Assembly (NCBI GenBank): GCA_964437735.1
Contig: CAYTID010000003.1
Coordinates: forward strand, 1 to 64,000
Reading direction: 5' to 3'
Length of the DNA stretch: 64,000 bases
Origin: CAYTID01 sp964437735
GTDB taxonomy: Bacteria; Bacteroidota; Ignavibacteria; UBA10030; BY39
Of this stretch, positions 44,666 through 53,048 are shown piece after piece (position 1 is the stretch's first letter; every line of letters starts with the position of its first letter). A program made the translations under genes and the position numbers. The notes beneath the pieces are model-generated. The model saw nothing but the letters and a program-made list of their open reading frames with translations, had not been told where the DNA came from and searched no databases.

Positions 44666-46138
44666 ATGCAAAAAAGTAAACAAATTTTACCTGTCGCAAA
44701 AGGAGACGGAATCGGGCCTGAAATTATGGACGCTTCCATCCATATCTTGCTTGAAGCCGGAGCCAATATTGAACCAATATATATTGATATTGGTGAAAAA
44801 GTTTATTTATCAGGAAATACTGCCGGTATCACAGAAGAATCATGGGATTTACTGAGAACCCACAAAATTTTCTTTAAATCTCCAATAACAACTCCTCAGG
44901 GGGGCGGATTCAAAAGTCTTAACGTAACAGTCCGTAAAATGCTTGGTCTCTATGCCAATGTACGTCCTGCTGTAAGTTATCATCCCCATGTACCTATCAA
45001 ACATCCAATGATGAATGTTGTTATAATCAGAGAAAATGAGGAAGATTTATACGCGGGGATCGAACATCAACAAACTCCTGAAGTGGTTCAATGTCTGAAG
45101 CTTATTTCACGTCCGGGTTGTGAAAGAATAGTTAGATACGCTTTTGAATACGCAAGAGCTTACGGACGAAAACGAGTCACTTGTATGACAAAAGATAATA
45201 TTATGAAACTAACAGACGGATTATTTCACAAAGTTTTTGATGAAATCGCTCCCGAATATCCCGATATCGAGAATGAACATTGGATAATTGACATCGGTAC
45301 GGCAAAGCTTGCAGATACCCCGGAAGCTTTTGACGTTGTAGTTATGCCCAATTTGTACGGGGATGTTGCTTCAGATATGCTTGGACAAATTGCAGGCTCA
45401 GTAGGACTTGCACCTGGAGCTAATATTGGTGAGGATTATGCAATGTTTGAAGCTATTCACGGATCCGCTCCTCGTCACGGTGGAAAAAATATTGCCAATC
45501 CTTCAGGATTATTACTTTCAGGGATTATGATGCTTTTGCATATAGGTCAACCCGAAGTTGCAGAACGTGTACACAACGCTTGGTTAAAAACAATCGAAGA
45601 CCATGTGTGGACGTACGATTTGGTTAGGAAAGGAAAAGCAGAAGGNNNNNNNNNNCATTATACGGAAGTAAGCACAACTGACTTTGCAAAAGCAGTAATA
45701 GCCCGGCTGGGTCAGAAACCTGAACAATTAAAACCAATCAGTTATGGTAAAGTAGTCGCAAAGATAAAAAAACCGACATTGACGAACGTCCGTAGTCAGG
45801 AAATGCAACTGGATGGAGTCGATGTATTTTTACATGAATATAAACTTTCTCCAAATGAATTAGGTCAGAAACTCGAAAGTATTGCAGGACCTGAATTTAA
45901 GTTAACAATGATTAGCAATCGAGGTCAGAAAGTTTATCCTGAAGGATTTCCCGAAACTTTTACCACCGACCATTGGAGGTGCCGATTTAAATCTGCTCAG
46001 AGCGGAGTAATTCCAACTCATGAAAATATAAGGAAATTACTTTCAAGAGTTGAACAAACGGGACTCGCGTGGATAAAGCTCGAAAATTTATACCTGCTTG
46101 AAGGCAAGCGAGCTTATAGCATGGGACAAGGTGAATAA
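44666..46138 (+). CDS. icd: isocitrate dehydrogenase (NADP-type, long form), with an assembly gap
   Basis: This 490-residue protein of the isocitrate/isopropylmalate dehydrogenase family has the C-terminal extension of the Thermus/Rickettsia-type NADP enzyme. GDGIGPEIMDASIHIL, SLNVTVRKMLGLYANVRPAV (substrate loop), VVIIRENEEDLYAGIE, VVMPNLYGDVASDMLGQIAG and FEAIHGSAPRHGGKN are conserved. Ten N at 45646-45655 replace codons after about residue 326. The frame is the same on both sides, but the true gap length is unknown, so some residues may be missing or extra. It makes 2-oxoglutarate and NADPH. A strong terminator follows. Confidence 0.9.
   Translation: MQKSKQILPVAKGDGIGPEIMDASIHILLEAGANIEPIYIDIGEKVYLSGNTAGITEESWDLLRTHKIFFKSPITTPQGGGFKSLNVTVRKMLGLYANVRPAVSYHPHVPIKHPMMNVVIIRENEEDLYAGIEHQQTPEVVQCLKLISRPGCERIVRYAFEYARAYGRKRVTCMTKDNIMKLTDGLFHKVFDEIAPEYPDIENEHWIIDIGTAKLADTPEAFDVVVMPNLYGDVASDMLGQIAGSVGLAPGANIGEDYAMFEAIHGSAPRHGGKNIANPSGLLLSGIMMLLHIGQPEVAERVHNAWLKTIEDHVWTYDLVRKGKAEXXXXHYTEVSTTDFAKAVIARLGQKPEQLKPISYGKVVAKIKKPTLTNVRSQEMQLDGVDVFLHEYKLSPNELGQKLESIAGPEFKLTMISNRGQKVYPEGFPETFTTDHWRCRFKSAQSGVIPTHENIRKLLSRVEQTGLAWIKLENLYLLEGKRAYSMGQGE
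45646..45655. other. run of ten N, scaffold gap
   Basis: The only ambiguous bases in the window lie inside icd. Ten N is a conventional filler, so the distance is probably not measured. It means that the two halves of this window were joined by read pairing rather than by continuous sequence. Confidence 0.95.
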
Positions 46139-46144
46139 AGAAAC

Positions 46145-46178
46145 AAAAGCCCGATATTGAAAAATACCGGGCTTTTTT
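46145..46178 (+). terminator. rho-independent terminator of icd
   Basis: AAAAGCCCGATATT pairs with AATACCGGGCTTTT across a GAAA loop, with a single mismatch, and is followed by a T-run. The A-run on the other side makes it work in both directions. It also ends the minus-strand sodB gene, whose stop is at 46182. Confidence 0.9.
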
Positions 46179-46181
46179 ATT

Positions 46182-46814
46182 TTACTTTTTTAAAACAAGT
46201 TTTTTATATCGGTCATTTATTCGACTCCAATGTAAATTTCCGATAACATTATCAATATACGCCGCTCGTTTTGCTCCATCCTTATGATAATATGCATGCT
46301 CAAAAACATCGAGAGCTATTAGAGGAATACCTCCCCAAATTGCGCCGTATTGATGCTCGTCAACTAAAACATTCAGCAAACGTTGAGAATATAAGGCGTC
46401 GTATACAAGCAATCCCCAACCGCTTAATTTTGCCGAAACTGAACAAGCTTTAAAGTCCTCTTTCCACCTATCAAACGAACCGAATTCCTTTTCTATTGCA
46501 GCTTTGATTTCAGGACCCTGGTTAATATCACCGTCCCCTCCCAAAACTTCCCAGTATAGATCATGGAGAAGGGCGCCTGAATGATTCCATGTGAACCTGC
46601 GTTTCAGTTCGCCAATTTCGCTATAGTTACCGTTCGCTTTTGCCCGATCCGCTGTCTCTAAATCTTTCTCGATATTATTAAGTACGGTCACATAGCCTTT
46701 ATGATGTATATTATAATGCCAGTCCGTGGTCTCCGGACTAACTACCTTTTCGAGTAATTTTTGGGCTTCCTCATCCGAATACGGACGTTTGTTGAATTTC
46801 CATTCGTAAGCCAT
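46182..46814 (-). CDS. sodB: Fe/Mn superoxide dismutase
   Basis: The 210-residue protein has the two-domain Fe/Mn dismutase fold. The ligand regions are present: HYNIHHKGYVTVLNNIE, WNHSGALLHDLYWEVLGGDG, AKLSGWGLLVYD and DVFEHAYYHKDGAKRAAYID. The usual invariant tryptophan of D-x-WEHAYY is phenylalanine here, and the NHxxFW region is altered to LLHDLYW. The histidine and aspartate ligands look intact, so the enzyme is probably active, but metal choice is not predictable. It is the last gene before icd on the minus strand and lies beside the Fe-S assembly operon. Confidence 0.85.
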   Translation of the reverse strand: MAYEWKFNKRPYSDEEAQKLLEKVVSPETTDWHYNIHHKGYVTVLNNIEKDLETADRAKANGNYSEIGELKRRFTWNHSGALLHDLYWEVLGGDGDINQGPEIKAAIEKEFGSFDRWKEDFKACSVSAKLSGWGLLVYDALYSQRLLNVLVDEHQYGAIWGGIPLIALDVFEHAYYHKDGAKRAAYIDNVIGNLHWSRINDRYKKLVLKK

Positions 46815-46853
46815 TGTATTTTTCCTTTCGTTTTTGTTTATCCTCTTATTTGA

Positions 46854-47216
46854 CTAACAGCAACATGCACCATCACCGCATTCACCATTAGGTTTTTGGT
46901 CCATTTTTTTGACGTTGTTAAAAACAAAACCTTTTCCAAATTCATTCTCCTTAAAATCCAATTGAGCCCCCAGGAGATAATTCACACTGTTATTATCTAC
47001 AAATATTTTTAAACCTGCCGATTCAAAAACCTGATCGGATTCTTTTGCCTTTTCATCAAACCCCATTAAATAATTCATGCCGCCGCATCCTCCCCCTTTG
47101 ATTCCGACCCGCAGACCGTGAGTTATAGGAATTTTATTATCATCACGGATTTTTTGAATTTCCTCTGCGGCTTTTTCCGTTATTTCTATTTGTGTTTGAA
47201 GTGCATTTTCTTCCAT
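46854..47216 (-). CDS. A-type iron-sulfur carrier (HesB/IscA/SufA family)
   Basis: The 120-residue protein shows GLRVGIKGGGCGGMNYLMGF (first cysteine), FVDNNSVNYLLGAQLDF and FVFNNVKKMDQKPNGECGDG. It ends ACCC, so the C-terminal cysteine pair appears within an unusually cysteine-rich tail. It would deliver Fe-S clusters made on SufBCD or SufU to target proteins. It lies 26 bases downstream of sufU, within the suf operon. Confidence 0.86.
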   Translation of the reverse strand: MEENALQTQIEITEKAAEEIQKIRDDNKIPITHGLRVGIKGGGCGGMNYLMGFDEKAKESDQVFESAGLKIFVDNNSVNYLLGAQLDFKENEFGKGFVFNNVKKMDQKPNGECGDGACCC

Positions 47217-47242
47217 CTTTTAATCCTTATTATTTGTATTGA

Positions 47243-47680
47243 TTATTTATTTTTCTCATAATTCACAATTCCTTCCAACAGTGTATGCCATGCTAAACTT
47301 GCACATTTCACTCTTATTGGAAATTTTATAACCCCTTTTAACGCTGATAATTCAAACCATTCGTCAGTGTTAGGAAATTCCTCTTCCCCTTTTATCAATT
47401 TATTGAATTTCTTAATAAATTCTTTGACTTCTTCGAGAGTTTTTCCTCCGAGTAAATCAGTCATCATTGAAGCCGAAGACTGGCTAATGGCACAACCCCT
47501 CCCCACAAATTTTACTTCCTCTACGATATTATTGTTTATTTTAGCAAACAGCCGGATGTCATCACCGCATGATTCATTAAAACCTTTGGCAAAAACCTCC
47601 GGACAATCAAGTTCACCGACATTGTGAGGCTCCTTGTAATGCTCAAGTATAATTTCCGAGTATAAATCATGCACCGACAC
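47243..47680 (-). CDS. sufU: SufU-type iron-sulfur scaffold / SufS partner
   Basis: The 145-residue IscU/SufU-like protein has YSEIILEHYKEPHNVGELDC, GDDIRLFAK, FVGRGCAISQSSASMMTDLL, and the late RVKCASLAWHTLLEGI. The three cysteines plus aspartate bind zinc in SufU, which takes sulfane sulfur from SufS. The spacer between the second and third cysteines is the longer SufU type, not the IscU type. The gene overlaps sufS by 14 bases. Confidence 0.9.
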   Translation of the reverse strand: MSVHDLYSEIILEHYKEPHNVGELDCPEVFAKGFNESCGDDIRLFAKINNNIVEEVKFVGRGCAISQSSASMMTDLLGGKTLEEVKEFIKKFNKLIKGEEEFPNTDEWFELSALKGVIKFPIRVKCASLAWHTLLEGIVNYEKNK

Positions 47681-48896
47681 GTGAAAATACCTCCTTCACT
47701 TTTTTTATTCCATCCATTAGCATGTCAATATCCGACTGTAGGTTGTACAGATAAAAACTCATCCTGACTGTTGCAGGTACATTGAGCAGTCTCATTAACG
47801 GCTGAGTACAATGGTGTCCTGCTCTTATTGCAATTCCCTCATCATCAAGAATTGTTGAAACATCGTGAGGATGAATACCTTTCAAATTAAAAGAAACGAT
47901 ACCTCCCCGTTCTGAAATCGGTCCATAAATATCGATCCCGTCATTTGATTTTAATTGATCAAGAGCATAAACAGTTAATTCTTGTTCATAATTTTTTATA
48001 GCATTTAAGCCTACTTCATTTAAATAATCCGTAGCCAAACCTAATCCATAAGCTCCTACAATATTGGGAGTTCCTGCTTCAAATTTCCATGGAAGATTTT
48101 GATAATCAGCCCACTCGTAGTGGACTTCTTTTATCATCTCACCGCCACTCAGGAAAGGTGGCATTTCGTCGAGTAATTCTACTTTTCCGTATAAAACACC
48201 AATCCCTGAAGGACCAAGCATTTTATGTCCTGAAAACACCATAAAATCACAATCCATTTTTTGAACATCAACTTCCATGTGAGGAACGCTCTGGGTAGCA
48301 TCAACGAGTACCGGAATATTTTTTGAATGTGCATACGAAATAATTTCTTCGACGGGATTTAATGTTCCTAAAGAATTTGAGAGGTGGACAATCGAAACGA
48401 TTTTTGTTTTATCATTTATTAAATCAGAAGTAGTGGAAAGGTCCAATCTGCCGTCATCCGTCAAAGGAATAAATTTCAGTAACACATTCTTTTCCTTGGC
48501 TATCATCTGCCAGGGAATTAAGTTACTATGATGTTCCATATGTGTTAACAAAATTTCATCTCCGCTATTGAGATATTTTCGTCCCCAACTATTTGCGACG
48601 AGATTAATACTTTCGGTTGCATTCCTCGTAAAAATAATAGTTTCGGTACTCTCGGCACCGATGAATCTTCCTACTTTTACACGGGCTTCTTCATATTTGT
48701 AAGTCGCCTCTTCGCTTAAAAAATATGCCCCCCGATGAACATTTGCATAGTGATTTTTATAAAATTCGCTCATGCCTTCGATAACTTGGATCGGCTTCTG
48801 TGTTGTTGCTGCGCTATCGAGATAAATTACGGGTTTCCCGTTGATATCTCTTTTAAAAATTGGAAATTCGTTTCGTAATTTTTTCGGATCAAACAT
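47667..48896 (-). CDS. sufS: cysteine desulfurase, group II (SufS)
   Basis: This is a 409-residue PLP enzyme that takes sulfur from cysteine. Landmarks are YLDSAATTQKPIQVIEGM, ATESINLVANSWG, VDATQSVPHMEVDVQKMDCD and the Schiff-base lysine in FSGHKMLGPSGIGVLYG. The short active-site loop, AIRAGHHCTQPLMRLL with cysteine, is typical of group II enzymes, which need SufU or SufE. With sufU just downstream this is a complete SufSU pair, so the broken IscS-type gene at 53049 would not be essential. Confidence 0.95.
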   Translation of the reverse strand: MFDPKKLRNEFPIFKRDINGKPVIYLDSAATTQKPIQVIEGMSEFYKNHYANVHRGAYFLSEEATYKYEEARVKVGRFIGAESTETIIFTRNATESINLVANSWGRKYLNSGDEILLTHMEHHSNLIPWQMIAKEKNVLLKFIPLTDDGRLDLSTTSDLINDKTKIVSIVHLSNSLGTLNPVEEIISYAHSKNIPVLVDATQSVPHMEVDVQKMDCDFMVFSGHKMLGPSGIGVLYGKVELLDEMPPFLSGGEMIKEVHYEWADYQNLPWKFEAGTPNIVGAYGLGLATDYLNEVGLNAIKNYEQELTVYALDQLKSNDGIDIYGPISERGGIVSFNLKGIHPHDVSTILDDEGIAIRAGHHCTQPLMRLLNVPATVRMSFYLYNLQSDIDMLMDGIKKVKEVFSRVGA

Positions 48897-48903
48897 TTAG
48901 TAT

Positions 48904-49227
48904 TTATCCATTTATTGGTAAATAAATTATTATTTCATTATTTGCAACCGTTACGTCAAATATTTTCAATGGTTTAACTGCCGGAAGTGAACGAACTTCA
49001 CCTGTTCTTATATCGAACTTTGCTCCGTGCTTAGGACATTCAATTTCATAATCGTCTATTTTCCCTTTCGATAAGGGTTCGTCTTCGTGTGTACACATAT
49101 TTTCAAAGGCAAAATATTCACTATTAAATTTAAACAAAACGATACTTAATCCATTATAGGATACAATTTTGGATACGCCCTCGCCAAGTTGAAACCCATT
49201 TTCTAATTTTAAAATTATTCGTTTCAT
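48904..49227 (-). CDS. Rieske-type [2Fe-2S] ferredoxin
   Basis: The 107-residue soluble protein has the Rieske ligands CTHEDEPLSKG and CPKHGAKFDIRTGEV (CxH and CxxH). There is no membrane helix, so it is a ferredoxin of the type linked to dioxygenases or nitrite reductase small subunits. Its place inside the suf operon, between sufD and sufS, is a known arrangement in several lineages. It may donate electrons or serve as an early cluster acceptor. Confidence 0.92.
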   Translation of the reverse strand: MKRIILKLENGFQLGEGVSKIVSYNGLSIVLFKFNSEYFAFENMCTHEDEPLSKGKIDDYEIECPKHGAKFDIRTGEVRSLPAVKPLKIFDVTVANNEIIIYLPING

Positions 49228-49229
49228 AA

Positions 49230-50495
49230 TTATTGAATTGAAGAATTCTCTTCGATATATTGTTGAATTCCTGTTCTCAATTCTTCTACAGTTATCTTCT
49301 CTATTACACGGCTGAAAAATCCCTGCACCAACAAGTTAGTGGCAAGATTTTTCGACAAACCTCTACTCATCAGATAAAATAAATCTTCCTGATCGATTGG
49401 ACCAACGGTTGCACCGTGTGTACATCGAACATCATTCGCCTCAATTTCAAGATATGGTTCTGAATCCGCGCGTGCAGCTTTCGACAACAATAAATTACGA
49501 TTCGATTGGTACGCATCAGTTTTTTGAGCGCCCTTGTGAACTTTGATAATTCCCTCGTAATTTGAATGAGCGCTTTCCGTCAGAGCGCCGATATACAATA
49601 AATCGCTTTTTGTGTGAGGAACCAGATGATCCTGGATTGTATTGTATTCAATTTGCTGTTTACTTTTTCCCAAAAATAATCCCGATATATTTGCTTCCGC
49701 CCCGGAACCCGCTAAGGTTGTTTCGATATTATTTTGGGAAATGTTTCCGCCAAGAGATACTTCGACCCAATTTAAATTTCCGTCACCCGATACAATTGCC
49801 CTTTTAGTGTTAAAACAACTTGTACCTTCCGACGCTTCCTGTAAACTGAAATAATCAATTTTTGCGTTCTGACCAACATATAATTGAACCGTTCCTGATG
49901 AAACCATCTCTTTATCATCGGTAGATAAAAAAGAATCAATCAGCGTGACGCTGCTGCCTTCCTCAGCAATTATATAAGTGGTTGGTAAATTCATTGTGTT
50001 ACCGAAAACCTGAATATTGATCATTGGTAACTCAACACGCACATTTTTCGGAACATACAAAAACAATCCATTTTGCCAAAGCGATTTATTCAGGTGAAAC
50101 ATTTTAGTTTTGACTTCATAAGAACTAAAAATATCGAAATATTTTTTAAAAATATCCGTTCGGGTCACATTTTGAATGGAGGTAAACAGAACACCTTGCT
50201 CATCTGCTGCCGGGGCTGCATTATGTTCCAGGATATTTCCATTTAATTGAATGTATAAATTATTTCTATACATCTGCAAAATGGAATTTATAATTCGGTT
50301 TGAAAATAATTCTGTGTAATTTTTTAATTCATCGCCAGAGGATTGAGTGTAATCATTTTCAGATAATATAATTTTCGAATAATCCATTCTTCTGGATAAA
50401 GGCATAGGTAAACTTTTATATTTTTCGTAAGATCGTATGCGATAAGTGGTTAACCATTCAGGCTCGCCCCGATTTTTTGAAAATTCGATATTCAT
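49230..50495 (-). CDS. sufD: Fe-S assembly scaffold subunit SufD
   Basis: This SufB-like protein of about 421 residues lacks the SufB cysteine set. The beta-helix core includes NGLFLYVPKNVRVELPMINI, YIIAEEGSSVTLIDSF, LGGNISQNNIETTL, and ARADSEPYLEIEANDVRCTH with GATVG, the SUF_FeS_C tail signature. I take the ATG at 50495 over a GTG at 50510, because the GTG overlaps sufB and its possible Shine-Dalgarno is too close. SufBCD assembles clusters in the cytoplasm. Confidence 0.92.
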   Translation of the reverse strand: MNIEFSKNRGEPEWLTTYRIRSYEKYKSLPMPLSRRMDYSKIILSENDYTQSSGDELKNYTELFSNRIINSILQMYRNNLYIQLNGNILEHNAAPAADEQGVLFTSIQNVTRTDIFKKYFDIFSSYEVKTKMFHLNKSLWQNGLFLYVPKNVRVELPMINIQVFGNTMNLPTTYIIAEEGSSVTLIDSFLSTDDKEMVSSGTVQLYVGQNAKIDYFSLQEASEGTSCFNTKRAIVSGDGNLNWVEVSLGGNISQNNIETTLAGSGAEANISGLFLGKSKQQIEYNTIQDHLVPHTKSDLLYIGALTESAHSNYEGIIKVHKGAQKTDAYQSNRNLLLSKAARADSEPYLEIEANDVRCTHGATVGPIDQEDLFYLMSRGLSKNLATNLLVQGFFSRVIEKITVEELRTGIQQYIEENSSIQ

Positions 50496-50499
50496 TTTA

Positions 50500-51912
50500 T
50501 TATCCAACACTACCTTCCATTTCTAAAGAGATTAATCTGTTTAATTCAACTGCGTATTCCATTGGTAGTTCACGAACGATGGGTTCTATAAATCCGCTGA
50601 CGATCATTGCAGTAGCCTGTTCTTCATTCAATCCTCTGCTCCTGAGATAGAATAGTTGTTCTTCACCGATTTTACTAACAGTGGCTTCATGACCAATCTG
50701 AACCTGTTTCTCATCAATTTCGATTTTCGGATATGTATCACTACGCGCTGCCTCATCAAGCAATAAGGCATCACATTTAACACTCGATTTAACGCCAACC
50801 GCATCGTTATAAACTTTCAGTAAACCCCGGTAACTCGCTCTTCCAGTCCCTTTACTGATAGATTTCGATGTTATGACGGAAGAAGTGTGAGGCGCATAAT
50901 GGATAGCCTTAGCACCTGTATCCTGATGTTGTCCATCACCCGCATAGGCAACTGATAATACTTCACCGTGAGCTCCTTTTTCCATTAGATAAACCGCAGG
51001 ATATTTCATAGTTAGCTTACTACCAATATTACCGTCCACCCATTCCATAGTGGCATCTTTGTAAACCGCAGTACGTTTTGTTACCAGGTTATATACATTA
51101 TCCGACCAGTTTTGTATGGTAGTATATCTTACTCGTGAGCCCGGCTTGGCAATAATTTCAACTACTGCACTGTGGAGTGAATCCATAGAATAAACCGGAG
51201 CAGTACAACCTTCAACATAATGAACAAAACTTCCCGGTTCGGCAATTATCAGCGTTCGTTCAAACTGTCCTGCACTTTCAGAATTTATTCTAAAATATGC
51301 CTGAAGTGGTATATCTACATGCACACCTTCAGGGACGTAAATAAAAGAGCCGCCGCTCCAGACAGCGCTATTCAATGCGGCAAATTTATTATCCGCAGGT
51401 GGAATTATTGTTCCGATATGTTTTTTCAGGATGTCGGGATAATTTTTCAGAGCTTCGTCGGTACTGCAAAATATAACGCCCAATTTTTCCCACTGCCCTT
51501 TTAAACTGCTGTAAACACTCTCGGAATCATATTGCGCTTCAACGCCTGCAAGGAATTTTTTTTCTGCTTCAGGGATTCCAAGCCTATCGAAAGTTGTTTT
51601 TACCTTTTCCGGTACTTCGTCCCATGTTCTCCCTTTTCTGTCGGAAGGTTTTATATAATAATAAATATCATCAAAATTAAGACTCGAAATATTACCTCCC
51701 CAGGTTGGCATTGGTTTCTTGTAAAATATTTCCAAAGCTTTCAACCTGAATTTCAGCATCCATTCCGGTTCATTTTTCAATCCCGAAATCTCTCTAACAA
51801 TATCGGCAGATAATCCTTTTTTTGTCCGGTAAACATAACTCTCTTTATCAGCGAAGCCGTATTTTTCTTTGTAACTCGCTTTACGATCTATTTGAAGTAT
51901 ATCGTTATTCAT
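50500..51912 (-). CDS. sufB: Fe-S assembly scaffold subunit SufB
   Basis: This is a 470-residue scaffold with the expected SufB features: an N-terminal region ending FRLKALEIFYKKPMPTWG, FIYVPEGVHVDIPLQAYFRI, VHYVEGCTAPVYSMDSLHSA, GNIGSKLTMKYPAVYLMEKG and SVKCDALLLDEAARSDTYP, with the cluster-ligand cysteines near the end of the core. The start is ATG at 51912 and the gene lies 12 bases after sufC. Confidence 0.96.
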   Translation of the reverse strand: MNNDILQIDRKASYKEKYGFADKESYVYRTKKGLSADIVREISGLKNEPEWMLKFRLKALEIFYKKPMPTWGGNISSLNFDDIYYYIKPSDRKGRTWDEVPEKVKTTFDRLGIPEAEKKFLAGVEAQYDSESVYSSLKGQWEKLGVIFCSTDEALKNYPDILKKHIGTIIPPADNKFAALNSAVWSGGSFIYVPEGVHVDIPLQAYFRINSESAGQFERTLIIAEPGSFVHYVEGCTAPVYSMDSLHSAVVEIIAKPGSRVRYTTIQNWSDNVYNLVTKRTAVYKDATMEWVDGNIGSKLTMKYPAVYLMEKGAHGEVLSVAYAGDGQHQDTGAKAIHYAPHTSSVITSKSISKGTGRASYRGLLKVYNDAVGVKSSVKCDALLLDEAARSDTYPKIEIDEKQVQIGHEATVSKIGEEQLFYLRSRGLNEEQATAMIVSGFIEPIVRELPMEYAVELNRLISLEMEGSVG

Positions 51913-51924
51913 TGTTTCCCTTTA

Positions 51925-52725
51925 TTAATTCATCGTCGAATTTGCAAGCTGGTCGCGAACCCAGTCATATCCCATCTCTTCCAGTTTATACGCTAATTCA
52001 GGTCCGTCCGACATAACTAATTTTCCATCCACCAAAATGTGCACATAGTGGGGTTTAATATAATCTAATAATCGTTGATAATGAGTAATTACCAAAACAC
52101 TCTGTTCAGGACCAATTATTTTGTTAACACCATCGGAAACAATTCTCAGTGCATCAATATCAAGCCCAGAATCAGTTTCATCAAGTATTGCAAGTTCAGG
52201 TTCAAGCATAGCCAATTGCAGGACTTCTGCCCGCTTTTTTTCACCGCCTGAAAATCCTTCGTTAACATAGCGTTTACTGAAAGAATCGTCAATCGAAAGT
52301 ATCTTCATTTGTTCAGTCAGTTTTTTTGAAAATTGAACTAAAGAACCAGCAGCTTTTTTCCTGTCTTTTTCAAAGTCTTCACCTGTTCGGTTTTTTCTGA
52401 TTGAATTCACGGCAGTTCTTAAAAAATTAAATAAAGTTACACCCGGAATTTCATGAGGGTATTGAAATGCCAGAAACATTCCCATGGCGGCGCGTTTATC
52501 CGGTTCCATTTCATTAATCTTCTCTCCTTTAAATAAAATTTCACCTTGTGTAATTATGTATTCAGGATGCCCCATAAGCGTATTCGCCAAAGTGCTTTTC
52601 CCCGAGCCATTCGGGCCCATGATTGCGTGAATTTCACCTCGATTCATTGAAAGATTCAAACCTTTTAATATTTTATTTCCTTCAACCTCGACATGTAAAT
52701 TTTTTATTTCTATTAAATTTGCCAT
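51925..52725 (-). CDS. sufC: Fe-S assembly ATPase SufC
   Basis: The 266-residue ABC ATPase has Walker A GPNGSGKSTLANTLMG, Q-loop FLAFQYPHEIPGV, signature FSGGEKKRAEVLQL and Walker B LAILDETDSGLDIDAL, all in SufC form (SGGEKKR). It powers the SufBCD complex and has no transmembrane partner. It is 15 bases downstream of the small unknown gene at 52741, reading in the minus direction. Confidence 0.96.
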   Translation of the reverse strand: MANLIEIKNLHVEVEGNKILKGLNLSMNRGEIHAIMGPNGSGKSTLANTLMGHPEYIITQGEILFKGEKINEMEPDKRAAMGMFLAFQYPHEIPGVTLFNFLRTAVNSIRKNRTGEDFEKDRKKAAGSLVQFSKKLTEQMKILSIDDSFSKRYVNEGFSGGEKKRAEVLQLAMLEPELAILDETDSGLDIDALRIVSDGVNKIIGPEQSVLVITHYQRLLDYIKPHYVHILVDGKLVMSDGPELAYKLEEMGYDWVRDQLANSTMN

Positions 52726-52740
52726 AATTATCCTTTAGTT

Positions 52741-53040
52741 TTATACTTTCGGTGCTGCCTTTTCCTCTACTGGCGTTTTGAATTCTGGATTTGACAACAT
52801 CCAAGTCTGGTTATCTATCCTTTTTAATAAATTCTGAAAAACAAAACTTTCGATTACTTTTGCAGCAATTATTTCACTTTCAGCTAAAGACACTTTAATA
52901 TTTTTTTCTTCCAAAAAATGTAATACTGCATATTCAACATCTCTTAGGAAGATATTTGATTTGTGGAATAATGGAAAACGTGATTTTAAATATTTTAAAA
53001 ATTCCAAGTGATTTTGTGTTATTAACTCAATGTTTTTCAT
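52741..53040 (-). CDS. unknown small protein of the suf operon
   Basis: The 99-residue protein looks wholly helical until a short acidic-hydrophobic tail ending EEKAAPKV. No motif was recognised, there are no cysteines, and no signal peptide or membrane segment is seen. It lies between the broken cysteine desulfurase gene and sufC with spacings of 8 and 15 bases, so it is co-transcribed with the Fe-S genes and may be an assembly accessory. It could also be a chance inhabitant. Confidence 0.72.
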   Translation of the reverse strand: MKNIELITQNHLEFLKYLKSRFPLFHKSNIFLRDVEYAVLHFLEEKNIKVSLAESEIIAAKVIESFVFQNLLKRIDNQTWMLSNPEFKTPVEEKAAPKV

Positions 53041-53048
53041 GTTATTAC

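Noticed and set aside
50496..50510. GTG start for sufD
   Set aside because: The potential Shine-Dalgarno is only about two bases away, and the frame overlaps sufB; the ATG at 50495 is better placed.
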